Source: Loripinus fragilis
Lineage: Eukaryota > Mollusca > Bivalvia > Lucinida > Lucinidae
NCBI GenBank assembly: GCA_964019695.1
Contig: CAXHUL010000214.1
Coordinates: 1,426,001-1,490,000 of the forward strand
Direction of reading: 5' to 3'
DNA: 64,000 nt
Each line of letters begins with the position of its first letter. The stretch's first letter is position 1. Below, piece after piece: positions 33,621-45,882 of the stretch. Below the pieces are notes generated by a model. It was given only the letters and a program-made list of their open reading frames with translations. It did not search any database and had not been told where the DNA came from. Position numbers and translations under genes: made by a program.

Positions 33621-34438
33621 GAAGATCTTCCCATTAGGCCCCATTAGGCGACAGTAGCCGACCCAGCTTAAAACTTGCGCGGGTCACTTTTACGGACAGG
33701 CTCGAAACTGGTGCCAGAAGTTAGCCCCCGACCAGAGCTTCATTGTGAGGCATTGCGTAAAATTTTCCGTCCCCCGAGTGCCGCGCAATAGCCCCTGAAA
33801 GGGCTTTCCGCACAATTTTCACGCCCTTATTTGAGCCACTTGTAGCCGAAGGAATTTTGCGCAAATGACTGAGAGGTGCTCCTGGGCACTGCTCATCACT
33901 TTGCAATAGGTTCCGGGGCTTTTCGCGAAGGTCGCGTTTTCTCGAACTTTGAGGGCATCAGTGGGTGGGGTGTGAAAACCTCCGAATGCATGGTTCTCAG
34001 CTCCTGCTGTGGGCAGCAAGCCAATTTTTTTTCCAAAATGTTGACCTATAAAAGAGCTTACTTGGGTGTGAAAATTATCATTGTGCGCGCGCGCCCCGGA
34101 CCGCAATTATGATATTTCCTGTTTTCCCATAGGGCCCAAGGCAAATGGGGATAGCGGTTGTACGCGCTTTCTAAGGCTCTGATCGCTTTTAGATTTTGCA
34201 CACGGATAGGGCCAACAGAGGCGCAGGTATTGCCATGCGCACCCGCCCGCAACAATGTTTCGATACCGAGTTATCGGGGTGTGGAAGTCCGCCGCCCCGA
34301 AGCTTTACGCGCTTCCGTCTCGCGAACTACTATTTTCATCATGCCCACACTGGCATCAGTTTGTAGTACGGGAGGCCGTCTACAAATGGTGAAAATTTCA
34401 AAGCGTTCCATCGGAAAATTAAAAAGTTATGAGCATTA
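33621..34438 (+). repeat. Satellite unit M42 (818 bp)
   Basis: Pairs with M27 (taggcgacag, ggacaggctc, cacacgg) but has T8 rather than T7 and acttgggtg. Private: acccagctta. Confidence 0.95.
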
Positions 34439-35256
34439 GGAGATCTTCCCATTAGGCCCCATTAGGCCACAGTAGCCGACCCGGCCTAAAACTTGCGCGG
34501 GTCACTTTCACGGACGGGCTCGAAACTGGTGCCAGAAGTTAGCCCCCGACCAGAGCTTCATTGTGAGGCATTGCGTAAAATTTTCCGTCCCCCGAGTGCC
34601 GCGCAATAGCCCCTGAAAGGGCTTTCCGCACAATTTTCACGCCCTTATTTGAGCCACTTGTAGCCGAAGGAATTTTGCGCAAATGACTGAGAGGTGCTTC
34701 TGGGCACTGCTCATCACTTTGCAATAGGTTCCGGGGCTTTTCGCGAAGGTCGCGTTTTCTCGAACTTTGAGGGCATCAGTGGGTGGGGTGTGAAAACCTC
34801 CGAATGCATGGTTCTCAGCTCCTGCTGTGGGCAGCAAGCCAATTTTTTTTCCAAAATGTTGACCTTTAAAAGAGCTTACTCGGGTGTGAAAATTATCATT
34901 GTGCGCGCGCGCCCCTGACCGCAATTATGATATTTCCTGTTTTCCCATAGGGCCCAAGGCAAATGGGGATAGCGGTTGTACGCGCTTTCTAAGGCTCTGA
35001 TCGCTTTTAGATTTTGCACGCGGATAGGGCCAACAGAGGCGCAGGTATTGCCATGCGCACCCGCCCCCAACAATGTTTCGATACCGAGTTATCGGGGTGT
35101 GGAAGTCTGCTGCCCCGAAGCTTTACGCGCTTCCATCGCGCGAACTACTATTTTCATCATGCCCACACTGGCATCAGTTTGTAGTACGGGAGGCCGTCTA
35201 CAAATGGTGAAAATTTCAAAGCGTTCCATCAGAAAATTAAAAAGTTATGAGCATTA
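34439..35256 (+). repeat. Satellite unit M43 (818 bp)
   Basis: Pairs with M28: ttaggagatc, tgcttctggg, cctttaaaag, gcccctgacc, gtctgctgcc, cttccatcgcgcg. Has cccccaac like M20. Confidence 0.95.
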
Positions 35257-36073
35257 GAAGATCTTCCCATTAGGCCCCATTAGGCCACAGTAGCCGACCC
35301 GGCCTAAAACTTGCGCGGGTCACTTTCACGGACGGGCTCGAAACTGGTGCCAGAAGTTATCCCCCGACCAGAGCTTCATTGTGAGGCATTGCGTAAAATT
35401 TTCCGTCCCCCGAGTGCCGCGCAATAGCCCCTGAAAGGGCTTTCCGCACAATTTTCACGCCCTTATTTGAGCCACTTGTAGCCGAAGGAATTTTGCGCAA
35501 ATGACTGAGAGGTGCTCCTGGGCACTGCTCATCACTTTGCAATAGGTTCCAGGGCTTTTCGCGAAGGTAGCGTTTTCTCGAACTTTGAGGGCATCAGTGG
35601 GTGGGGTGTGAAAACCTCCGAATGCATGGTTCTCAGCTCCTGCTGTGGGCAGCAAGCCAATTTTTTTTCCAAAATGTTGACCTATAAAAGAGCTTACTCG
35701 GGTGTGAAAATTATCATTGTGCGCGCGCGCCCCGGACCGCAATTATGATATTTCCTGTTTTCCCATAGGGCCCAAGGCAAATGGGGATAGCGGTTGTACG
35801 CGCTTTCTAAGGCTCTGATCGCTTTTAGATTTTGCATGCGGATAGGGCCAACAGAGGCGCAGGTATTGCCATGCGCACCCGCCCGCAACAATGTTTCGAT
35901 ACCGAGTTATCGGGGTGTGGAAGTCCGCCGCCCCGAAGCTTTACGCGCTTCCATCTCGCGAACTACTATTTTCATCATGCCCACACAGGCATCAGTTTGT
36001 AGTACGGGAGGCCGTCTACAAATGTTGAAATTTCAAAGCGTTCCATAGGAAAATTAAAAAGTTATGAGCATTA
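35257..36073 (+). repeat. Satellite unit M44 (817 bp)
   Basis: Pairs with M29 without M29's private deletions: gttatccccc, ccagggc, ggtagcg, gcatgcgg, cacacaggc, atgttgaaattt. Confidence 0.95.
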
Positions 36074-36890
36074 GAAGATCTTCCCATTAGGACCCATTAG
36101 GCCACAGTAGCCGACCCAGCCTAAAACTTGCGCGGGTCACTTTCACGGACAGGTTCGAAACTGGTGCCAGAAGTTAGCCCCCGACCAGAGCTTCATTGTG
36201 AGGCATTGCGTAAAATTTTCCGTCCCCCGAGTGCCACGCAATAGCCCCTGAAAGGGCTTTCCGCACAATTTTCACGCTCTTATTTGAGCCACTTGTAGCC
36301 GAAGGAATTTTGCGCAAATGACTGAGAGGTGCTCCTGGGCACTGCTCATCACTTTGCAATAGGTTCCGGGGCTTTTCGCGAAGGTCGCGTTTTCTCGAAC
36401 TTTGAGGGCATCAGTGGGTGGGGTGTGAAAACCTCCGAATGCATGGTTCTCAGCTCCTGCTGTGGGCAGCAAGCCAATTTTTTTCCAAAATGTTGACCTA
36501 TAAAAGAGCTTACTCGGGTGTGAAAATTATTATTGTGCGCGCGCGCCCCGGACCGCAATTATGATATTTCCTGTTTTCCCATAGGGCCCAAGGCAAATGG
36601 GGATAGCGGTTGTACGCGCTTTCTAAGGCTCTGATCGCTTTTAGATTTTGCACGCGGATAGGGCCAACAGAGGCGCAGGTATTGCCATGCGCACCCGCCC
36701 GCAACAATGTTTCGATACCGAGTTATCGGGGTGTGGAAGTCCGCCGCCCCGAAGCTTTACGCGCTTCATTCTCGCGAACTACTATTTTCATCATGCCCAC
36801 ACTGGCATCAGTTTGTAGTACGGGAGGCTGTCTACAAATGGTGAAAATTTCAAAGCGTTCCATCGGAAAATTAAAAAGTTATGAGCATTA
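36074..36890 (+). repeat. Satellite unit M45 (817 bp)
   Basis: Pairs with M30: ttaggaccc, ggacaggttcg, gccacgcaa, cttcattctcgcg. Private: gaggctgtc. Confidence 0.95.
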
Positions 36891-37709
36891 GAAGATCTTC
36901 CCATTAGGCCCCATTAGGCCACAGTAGCCGACCCGGCCTAAAACTTGCGCAGGTCACTTTCACGGACGGGCTCGAAACTGGTGCCAGAAGTTAGCCCCCA
37001 ACCAGAGCTTCATTGTGAGGCATTGCGTAAAATTTTCCGTCCCCCCGAGTGCCGCGCAATAGCCCCTGAAAGGGCTTTCCACACAATTTTCACGCCCTTA
37101 TTTGAGCCACTTGTAGCCGAAGGAATTTTGCGCAAATGACTGAGAGGTGCTCCTGGGCACTGCTCATCACTTTGCATTAGGTTCCGGGGCTTTTTGCGAA
37201 GGTCGCGTTTTCTCGAACTTTGAGGGCATCAGTGGGTGGGGTGTGAAAACCTCCGAATGCATGGTTCTCAGCTCCTGCTGTGGGCAGCAAGCCAATTTTT
37301 TTCCAAAACGTTGACCTATAAAAGAGCTTACTCGGGTGTGAAAATTATCATTGTGCGCTCGCGCCCCGGACCGCAATTATGATATTTCCTGTTTTCCCAT
37401 AGGGCCCAAGGCAAATGGGGATAGCGGTTGTACACGCTTTCTAAGGCTCTGATCGCTTTAAGATTTTGCACGCGGATAGGGCCAACAGAGGCGCAGGTAT
37501 TGCCATGCGCACCCGTCCGCAACTTTTCGATACCGAGTTATCGGGGTGTGGAAGTCCGCCCCCCCCCCCGAAGCTTTACGCGCTTCCGTCTCGCGAACTA
37601 CTATTTTCATCATGCCCACACTGGCATCAGTTTGTAGTACGGGAGGCCGTCTACAAATGGTGAAAATTTCAAAGCGTTCCATCGGAAAATTAAAAAGTTA
37701 TGAGCATTA
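36891..37709 (+). repeat. Satellite unit M46 (819 bp) with C11 tract
   Basis: Pairs with M31; the C run is 11 long here (37559-37569) against 14 in M31. Private: ccaaaacgttg, gtgcgctcgcg. Confidence 0.95.
37559..37569 (+). repeat. C11 homopolymer
   Basis: Counterpart of the C14 run in M31. The three-base difference accounts for the offset change from 12265 to 12262 across this point. Confidence 0.85.
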
Positions 37710-38526
37710 GAAGATCTTCCCATTAGGCCCCATTAGGCCACAGTAGCCGACCCGGCCTAAAACTTGCGCGGGTCACTTTCACGGACGGGCTCGAAACTGG
37801 TGCCAGAAGTTAGCCCCCGACCAGAGCTTCATTGTGAGGCATTGCGTAAAATTTTCCGTCCCCCGAGTGCCGCGCAATAGCCCCTGAAAGGGCTTTCCGC
37901 ACAATTTTCACGCCCTTATTTGAGCCACTTGTAGCCGAAGGAATTTTGCGCAAATGACTGAGAGGTGCTCCTGGGCACTGCTCATCACTTTGCAATAGGT
38001 TCCAGGGCTTTTAGCGAAGGTAGCGTTTTCTCGAACTTTGAGGGCATCAGTGGGTGGGGTGTGAAAACCTCCGAATGCATGGTTCTCAGCTCCTGCTGTG
38101 GGCAGCAAGCCAATTTTTTTTCCAAAATGTTGACCTATAAAAGAGCTAACTCGGGTGTGAAATTTATCATTGTGCGCGCGCGCCCCGGACCGCAATTATG
38201 ATATTTCCTGTTTTCCCATAGGGCCCAAGGCAAATGGGGATAGCGGTTGTACACGCTTTCTAAGGCTCTGATCGCTTTAAGATTTTGCATGCGGATAGGG
38301 CCAACAGAGGCGCAGGTATTGCCATGCGCACCCGCCCGCAACAATGTTTCGATACCGAGTTATCGGGGTGTGGAAGTCCGCCGCCCCGAAGCTTTACGCG
38401 CTTCCGTCTCGCGAACTACTATTTTCATCATGCCCACACTGGCATCAGTTTGTAGTACGGGAGGCCGTCTACAAATGTTGAAATTTCAAAGCGTTCCATA
38501 GGAAAATTAAAAAGTTATGAGCATTA
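37710..38526 (+). repeat. Satellite unit M47 (817 bp)
   Basis: Pairs with M32: ccagggcttttagcg, gaaatttatc, gtacacgc, gcatgcgg. Private: gagctaactcgg. Confidence 0.95.
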
Positions 38527-39344
38527 GAAGATCTTCCCATTAGGACCCATTAGGCCACAGTAGCCGACCCAGCCTAAAACTTGCGCGGGTCACTTTCACG
38601 GACAGGCTCGAAACTGGTGCCAGAAGTTAGCCCTCGACCAGAGCTTCATTGTGAGGCATTGCGTAAAATTTTCCGTCCCCCGAGTGCCACGCAATAGCCC
38701 CTGAAAGGGCTTTCCGCACAATTTTCACGCTCTTATTTGAGCCACTTGTAGCCGAAGGAATTTTGCGCAAATGACTGAGAGGTGCTCCTGGGCACTGCTC
38801 ATCACTTTGCAATAGGTTCCGGGGCTTTTCGCGAAGGTCGCGTTTTCTCGAACTTTGAGGGCATCAGTGGGTGGGGTGTGAAAACCTCCGAATGCATGGT
38901 TCTCAGCTCCTGCTGTGGGCAGCAAGCAAATTTTTTATCCAAAATGTTGACCTATAAAAGAGCTTACTCGGGTGTGAAAATTATTATTGTGCGCGCGCGC
39001 CCCGGACCGCAATTATGATATTTCCTGTTTTCCCATAGGGCCCAAGGCAAATGGGGATAGCGGTTGTACGCGCTTTCTAAGGCTCTGATCGCTTTTAGAT
39101 TTTGCACGCGGATAGGGCCAACAGAGGCGCAGGTATTGCCATGCGCACCCGCCCGCAACAATGTTTCGATACCGAGTTATCGGGGTGTGGAAGTCCGCCG
39201 CCCCGAAGCTTTACGCGCTTCCGTCTCGTGAACTACTATTTTTATCATGCCCACACTGGCATCAGTTTGTAGTACGGGAGGCCGTCTACAAATGGTGAAA
39301 ATTTCAAAGCGTTCCATCGGAAAATTAAAAAGTTATGAGCATTA
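38527..39344 (+). repeat. Satellite unit M48 (818 bp)
   Basis: Pairs with M33: ttaggaccc, gccctcgacc, aagcaaattttttatcc, tttttatcat; it has gtctcgtgaac instead of M33's gtctggtgaac. Confidence 0.95.
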
Positions 39345-40161
39345 GAAGATCTTCCCATTAGGCCCCATTAGGCCACAGTAGCCGACCCGGCCTAAAACTT
39401 GCGCAGGTCACTTTCACGGACGGGCTCGAAACTGGTGCCAGAAGTTAGCCCCCGACCAGAGCTTCATTGTGAGGCATTGCGTAAAATTTTCAGTCCCCCG
39501 AGTGCCGCGCAATAGCCCCTAAAAGGGCTTTCCACACAATTTTCACGCCCTTATTTGAGCCACTTGTAGCCGAAGGAATTTTGCGCAAATGACTGAGAGG
39601 TGCTCCTGGGCACTGCTCATCACTTTGCAATAGGTTCCGGGGCTTTTCGCGAAGGTCGCATTTTCTCGAACTTTGAGGGCATCAGTGGGTGGGGTGTGAA
39701 AACCTCCGAATGCATGGTTCTCAGCTCCTGCTGTGGGCAGCAAGCCAATTTTTTTCCAAAATGTTGACCTATAAAAGAGCTTACTTGGGTGTGAAAATTA
39801 TCATTGTGCGCGCGCGCCCCGGACCGCAATTATGATATTTCCTGTTTTCCCATAGGGCCCTAGGCAAATGGGGATAGCCGTTGTACGCGCTTTATAAGGC
39901 TCTGATCGCTTTTAGATTTTGCACGCGGATAGGGCCAACAGAGGCGCAAGTATTGCCATGCGCACCCGCCCGCAACAATGTTTTGATACGGAGTTATCGG
40001 GGTATGGAAGTCCGCCGCCCCGAAGCTTTACGCGCTTCCGTCTCGCGAACTACTATTTTCATCATGCCCACACTGGCATCAGTTTGTAGTACGGGAGGCC
40101 GTCTACAAATGGTGAAAATTTCAAATCGTTCCATCGGAAAATTAAAAAGTTATGAGCATTA
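39345..40161 (+). repeat. Satellite unit M49 (817 bp)
   Basis: Pairs with M34: cccctaaaagggc, gccctaggc, agccgttg, gcgcaagta, gatacgg, caaatcgttcc. Private: attttcagtcc, tttataagg, ggggtatgg. Confidence 0.95.
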
Positions 40162-40979
40162 GAAGATCTTCCCATTAGGCTCCATTAGGCCACAGTAGCC
40201 GACCCGGCCTAAAACTTGCGCGGGTCACTTTCACTGACGGGCTCAAAACTGGTGCCAGAAGTTAGCCCCCGACCAGAGCTTCATTGTGAGGCATTGCGTA
40301 AAATTTTCTGTCCCCCAAGTGCCGCGCAATAGCCCCTGAAAGGGCTTTCCGCACAATTTTCACGCCCTTATTTGAGCCACTTGTAGCCGAAGGAATTTTG
40401 CGCAAATGACTGAGAGGTGCTCCTGGGCACTGCTCATCACTTTGCAATAGGTTCCGGGGCTTTTTGCGAAGGTCGTGTTTTCTCGAACTTTGAGGGCATC
40501 AGTGGGTGGGGTGTGAAAACCTCCGAATGCATGGTTCTCAGCTCCTGCTGTGGGCAGCAAGCCAATTTTTTTTCCAAAATGTTGACCTATAAAAGAGCTT
40601 ACTGGGGTGTGAAAATTATCATTGTGCAGGCGCGCCCCGGACCACAATTATGATATTTCCTGTTTTCCCATAGGGCCCAAGGCAAATTGGGATAGCGGTT
40701 GTACGCGCTTTCTAAGGCTCTGATCGCTTTTAGATTTTGCACGCGGATAGGGCCAACAGAGGCGCAGGTATTGCCATGCGCACCCGCCTGCAACAATGTT
40801 TCGATACCGAGTTATCGGGGTGTGGAAGTCTGCCGCCCCGAAGCTTTATGCGCTTCCGTCTCGCGAACTACTATTTTCATCATGCTTACACTGGCATCAG
40901 TTTGTAGTACGGGAGGCTGTCTACAAATGGTGAAAATTTCAAAGCGTTCCATCGGAAAATTAAAAAGTTATGAGCATTA
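40162..40979 (+). repeat. Satellite unit M50 (818 bp)
   Basis: Pairs with M35. Private: taggctccatt, cactgacgg, gtgcaggcgcg, aaattggg, gaggctgtc. Confidence 0.95.
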
Positions 40980-41797
40980 GAAGATCTTCCTATTAGGCCC
41001 CATTAGGCCACAGTAGTAGACCCGGCCTAAAACTTGCGCGGGTCACTTTCACGGACGGGCTTGAAACTGGTGCCAGCAGTTAGCCCCCGACCAGAGCTTC
41101 ATTGTGAGGCATTGCGTAAAATTTTCCGTCCCCCGAGTGACGCGCAATAGCCCCTGAAAGGGCTTTCCGCACAATTTTCATGCCCTTATTTGAGCCACTT
41201 GTAGCCGAAGGAATTTTGCGCAAATGACTGAGAGGTGCTCCTGGGCACTGCTCATCACTTTGCAATAGGTTCCGGGGCTTTTCGCGAAGGTCGCGTTTTC
41301 TCGAACTTTGAGGGTATCAGTGGGTGGGGTGTGAAAACCTCCGAATGCATGGTTCTCAGCTCCTGCTGTGGGAAGCAAGCCAATTTTTTTTCCAAAATGT
41401 TGACCTATAAAAGAGCTTACTCGGGTGTGAAAATTATCATTGTGCGCGTGCACCCCGGACCGCAATTATGATATTTCCTGTTTTCCCATAGGGCCCAAGG
41501 CAAATGGGGATAGCGGTTGTACGCGCTTTCTAAGGCTCTGATCGCTTTTAGATTTTGCATGCGGATAGGGCCAACAGAGGCGCAGGTATTGCCATGCGCA
41601 CCCGCCCGCAACAATGTTTTGATACCGAGTTATCGGGGTGTGGAAGTCCGCCGCCCCGAAGCTTTACGCGCTTCTGTCTCACGAACTACTATTTTCATCA
41701 TGCCCACACTGGCATTAGTTTGTAGTACGGGAGGCCATCTACAAATGGTGAAAATTATAAAGCGTTCCATCGGAAAATTAAAAAGTTATGAGCATTA
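40980..41797 (+). repeat. Satellite unit M51 (818 bp), no partner
   Basis: First of the three extra units of version B. Many private changes: ttcctattagg, agtagtagaccc, gccagcagtt, gagtgacgcgc, gagggtatcag, gggaagcaag, gtgcgcgtgcacc, aaaattataaag. Confidence 0.95.
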
Positions 41798-42614
41798 GAA
41801 GATCTTCCCATTAGGCCAAATTAGGCCACAGTAGCCGACCCGGCCTAAAACTTGCGCAGGTCACTTCCACGGACAGGCTCGAAACTGGTGCCAGAAGTTA
41901 GCCCCCGACCAGAGCTTCATTGTGAGGCATTGCGTAAAATTTTCCGTCCCCCGAGTGCCGCGCAATAGCCCCTGAAAGGGCTTTCCGCACAATTTTCACG
42001 CCCTTATTTGAGCCACTTGTAGCCGAAGGAATTTTGCGCAAATGACTGAGAGGTGCTCCTGGGCACTGCTCATCACTTTGCATTGGTTCCGGGGCTTTTC
42101 GCGAAGGTCGCGTTTTCTCGAACTTTGAGGGCATCAGTGAGTGGGGTGTGAAAACCTCCGAATGCATGGTTCTCAGCTCCTGCTGTGGGCAGCAAGCCAA
42201 TTTTTTTCCCAAAATGTTGACCTATAAAAGAGCTTACTCGGGTGTGAAAATTATCATTGTGCGCGCGCGCCCCGGACCGCAATTATGATATTTCCTGTTT
42301 TCCCATAGGGCCCAAGGCAAATGGGGATAGCGGTTGTACGTGCTTTCTAAGGCTCTGATCGCTTTTAGATTTTGCACGAGGATAGGGCCAACAGAGGCGC
42401 AGGTATTGCCATGCGCACCCGCCCGCAACAATGTTTCGATACCGAATTATCGGGGTGTGGAAGTCCACCGCCCCGAAGCTTTACGCGCTTCCGTCTCGCG
42501 AACTACTATTTTCATCATGCCCACACTGGCATCAGTTTGTAGTACGGGAGGCCGTCTACAAATGGTGAAAATTTCAAAGCGTTCCATCGGAAAATTAAAA
42601 AGTTATGAGCATTA
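41798..42614 (+). repeat. Satellite unit M52 (817 bp), no partner
   Basis: Private changes: aggccaaattagg, cacttccac, gcattggttcc (one base lost), gtgagtggggtg, tttttttccc, gtacgtgc, cacgaggatag, ccgaattatcg. Confidence 0.95.
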
Positions 42615-43432
42615 GAAGATCTTCCCATTAGGCCCCATTAGGCCACAGAAGCCGACCCGGCCTAAAACTTGCGCGGGTCACTTTCACGGACGGGCTCGAA
42701 ACTGGTGCCAGAAGTAAGCCCTCGACCAGAGCTTCATTGTGAGGTATTGCGTAAAATTTTCCGCCCCCCGAGTGCCGCACAATAGCCCCTGAAAGGGCTT
42801 TCCACACAATTTTCATGCCCTTATTTGAGCCACTTGTAGCCGAAGGAATTTTGCGCAAATGACTGAGAGGTGCTCCTGGGCACTGCTCATCACTTTGCAA
42901 TAGGTTCCGGGGCTTTTTGCGAAGGTCGCGTTTTCTCGAACTTTGAGGGCATCAGTGGGTGGGGTGTGAAAACCTCCGAATGCATGGTTCTCAGCTCCTG
43001 CTGTGGGCAGCAAGCCAATTTTTTTTCCTAAATGTTGACCTATAAAAGAGCTTACTCGGGTGTGAAAATTATCATTGTGCGCGCGCGCCCCGGACCGCAA
43101 TTATGATATTTCCTGTTTTCCCATAGGGCCCAAGGCAAATGGGGATAGCGGATGTACGCGCTTTCTAAAGCTCTGATCGCTTTTAGATTTTGCACGCGGA
43201 TAGGGCCAACAAAGGCGCAGGTATTGCCATGCGCACCCGCCCGCAACAATGTTTCGATACCGAGTTATCGGGGTGTGGAAGTCCGCCGCCCCGAAGCTTT
43301 ACGCGCTTCCGTCTCGCGAACTACTATTTTCATCATGCCCACACTGGCATCAGTTTGTAGTACGGGAGGCCGTCTACAAATGGTGAAAATTTCAAAGCGT
43401 TCCATCGGAAAATTAAAAAGTTATGAGCATTA
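42615..43432 (+). repeat. Satellite unit M53 (818 bp), no partner
   Basis: Private changes: cacagaagccg, gaagtaagccc, gaggtattgcg, ccgccccccgag, ttcctaaatg, gcggatgtac, ctaaagctc. Also ccaacaaagg, otherwise typical of the M3 family and M71/M77. Confidence 0.95.
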
Positions 43433-44250
43433 GAAGATCTTCCCATTAGGCCCCATTAGGCCACAGTAGCCGACCCGGCCTAAAACTTGCGCGGGTCACT
43501 TTCACGGACGGGCTCGAAACTGGTGCCAGAAGTTAGCCCCCGACCAGAGCTTCATTGTGAGGCATTGCGTAAAATTTTCCGTCCCCCGAGTGCCGCGCAA
43601 TAGCCCCTGAAAGGGCTTTTTGCACAATTTTCACACCCTTATTTGAGCCACTTGTAGCCGAAGGAATTTTGTGCAAATGACTGAGAGGTGCTCCTAGGCA
43701 CTGCTCATCACTTTGCAATAGGTTCCGGGGCTTTTCACGAAGGTCGCATTTTCTCGAACTTTGAGGGCATCAGTGGGTGGGGTGTGAAAACCTCCGAATG
43801 CATGGTTCTCAGCTCCTGCTGTGGGCAGCAAGCCAAATTTTTTTCCAAAATGTTGACCTATAAAAGAGCTTACTCGGGTGTGAAAATTATCATTGTGCGC
43901 CCGCGCCCCGGACCGAAATTATGATATTTCCTGTTTTCCCATAGGGCACAAGGCAAATGGGGATAGCGGTTGTACGCGCTTTCTAAGGCTCTGATCGCTT
44001 TTAGATTTTGCACGCGGATAGGGCCAACAGAGGCGCAGGTATTGCCATGCGCACAAGCCCGCACCAATGTTTCGATACCGAGTTATCGGGGTGTGGAAGT
44101 CCGCCGCCCCGAAGCTTTACGCGCTTCCATCTTGCGAACTACTATTTTCATCATGCCCACACTGGCATCAGTTTGTAGTACGGGAGGCCGTCTACAAATG
44201 GTGAAAATTTCAAAGCGTTCCATCGGAAAATTAAAAAGTTATGAGCATTA
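43433..44250 (+). repeat. Satellite unit M54 (818 bp)
   Basis: Pairs with M36. Private: ttgtgcaaat, gctcctaggc, gccaaatttttttcc, cttccatcttgcg. Confidence 0.95.
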
Positions 44251-45065
44251 GAAGATCTTCCCATTAGGCCCCATTAGGCCACAGTAGCCGACCCGGCCTA
44301 AAACTTGCGCGGGTCACGTTCACGGACGGGCTCGAAACTGGTGCCAGAAGTTAGCCCCCGACCAGAGCTTCATTGTGAGGCATTGCGTAAAATTTTCTGT
44401 CCCCCGAGTGCCGCGCAATAGCCCCTGAAAGGGCTTTCCGCACAATTTTCACGCCCTTATTTGAGCCACTTGTAGCCGAAGGAATTTTGCGCAAATGACT
44501 GAGAGGTGCTCTTGGGCACTGCTCATCACTTTGCAATAGGTTCCGGGGCTTTTCGCGAAGGTCGCGTTTTCTCGAACTTGAAGGGCATCAGTGGGTTGGG
44601 TGTGAAAACCTCCGAATGCATGGTTCTCAGCTCCTGCTGTGGGCAGCAAGCCAATTTTTTTCCAAAATGTTGACCTATAAAAGAGCTTACTCGGGTGTGA
44701 AAATTATCATTGTGCGCGCGCCCCGGACTGCAATTATGATATTTCCTAATTTCCCATAGGGCCCAAGGCAAATGGGGATAGCGGTTGTACGCGCTTTCTA
44801 AGGCTCTGATCGCTTTTAGATTTTGCACGCGATTAGGGCCAACAGAGGCGCAGGTATTGCCATGCGCACCCGCCCGCAACAATGTTTCGATACCGAGTTA
44901 TCGGGGTGTGGAAGTCCGCCGCCCCGAAGCTTTACGCGGTTCCGTCTCGCAAACTACTATTTTCATCATGCCCACAGTGGCATCAGTTTGTAGTACGGGA
45001 GGCCGTCTACAAATGGTGAAAATTTCAAAGCGTTCCATCGGAAAATTAAAATGTTATGAGCATTA
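44251..45065 (+). repeat. Satellite unit M55 (815 bp), end of version B
   Basis: Pairs with M37 up to cacagtggc (44978), then reads tagtacggg and agcattag like the units to its right. Private: aacttgaaggg, a two-base contraction of the alternating GC tract, aaatgttatg. Confidence 0.95.
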
Positions 45066-45882
45066 GAAGATCTTCCCATTAGGCCCCATTAGGCCACAGT
45101 AGCCGACCCGGCCTAAAACTTGCGCGGGTCACTTTCACGGACGGGCTCGAAACTGGTGCCAGAAGTTAGCCCCCGACCAGAGCTTCATTGTGAGGCATTG
45201 CGTAAAATTTTCCGTCCCCCGAGTGCCGCGCAATAGCCCCTGAAAGGGCTTTCCGCACAATTTTCACGCCCTTATTTGAGCCACTTGTAGCCGAAGGAAT
45301 TTTGCGCAAATGACTGAGAGGTGCTCCTGGGCACTGCTCATCACTTTGCAATAGGTTCCGGGGCTTTTCGCGAAGGTCGCGTTTTCTCGAACTTTGAGGG
45401 CATCAGTGGGTGGGGTGTGAAAACCTCCGAATGCATGGTTCTCAGCTCCTGCTGTGGGCAGCAAGCCAATTTTTTTTCCAAAATGTTGACCTATAAAAGA
45501 GCTTACTCGGGTGTGAAAATTATCATTGTGCGCGCGCGCCCCGGACCGCAATTATGATATTTCCTGTTTTTCATAGGGCCCAAGGCAAATGGGGATTGCG
45601 GTTGTACGCGCTTTCTTAGGCTCTGATCGCTTTTAGATTTTGCACGCGGATAGGGCCAACAGAGGCGCAGGTATTGCCATGCGCACCCGCCCGCAACAAT
45701 GTTTCGATACCGAGTTATCAGGGTGTGGAAGTCCGCCGCCCCGAAGCTTTACGCGCTTCTGTCTCGCGAACTACTATTTTCATCATGCCCACACTGGCAT
45801 CAGTTTGTAGTACGGGAGGCCGTCTACAAATGGTGAAAATTTCAAAGCGTTCCATCGGAAAATTAAAAAGTTATGAGCATTA
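45066..45882 (+). repeat. Satellite unit M56 (817 bp)
   Basis: Close to consensus. Private: cctgtttttcatag, ggggattgcgg, cttaggctc, ttatcaggg, cttctgtc. Confidence 0.95.

Larger units (their letters stand above)
35257..40161 (+). repeat. Nested 3-unit duplication in version B (M44-M46 / M47-M49)
   Basis: Equivalent of M29-M34. The three-unit pairing is visible through the same markers, at offsets of about 2453 bp, and was carried along in the larger duplication. Confidence 0.85.
40980..43432 (+). repeat. Three extra units M51-M53 in version B
   Basis: These 2,453 bp have no counterpart between M35 and M36. They carry many private substitutions, like the poorly homogenised units of the right-hand zone. 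Single markers (gcatgcgg in M51, ggacaggctc in M52, tttccacac in M53) fall in the same order as in the 3-unit duplications M29-M31 and M32-M34, so a diverged third copy of that triplet is possible but weakly supported. Confidence 0.75.
30353..45065 (+). repeat. Higher-order repeat 2, version B (M38-M55)
   Basis: Eighteen units, 14,713 bp. Compared with version A, the M23 and M24 equivalents are fused into M39 (one unit lost), and three extra units, M51-M53, sit between the M35 and M36 equivalents. The match to version A ends inside M55, between 44979 and 44993: the cacagtgg marker of M37 is present, but the later tagcacggg and agcaatag markers are absent. Confidence 0.92.
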
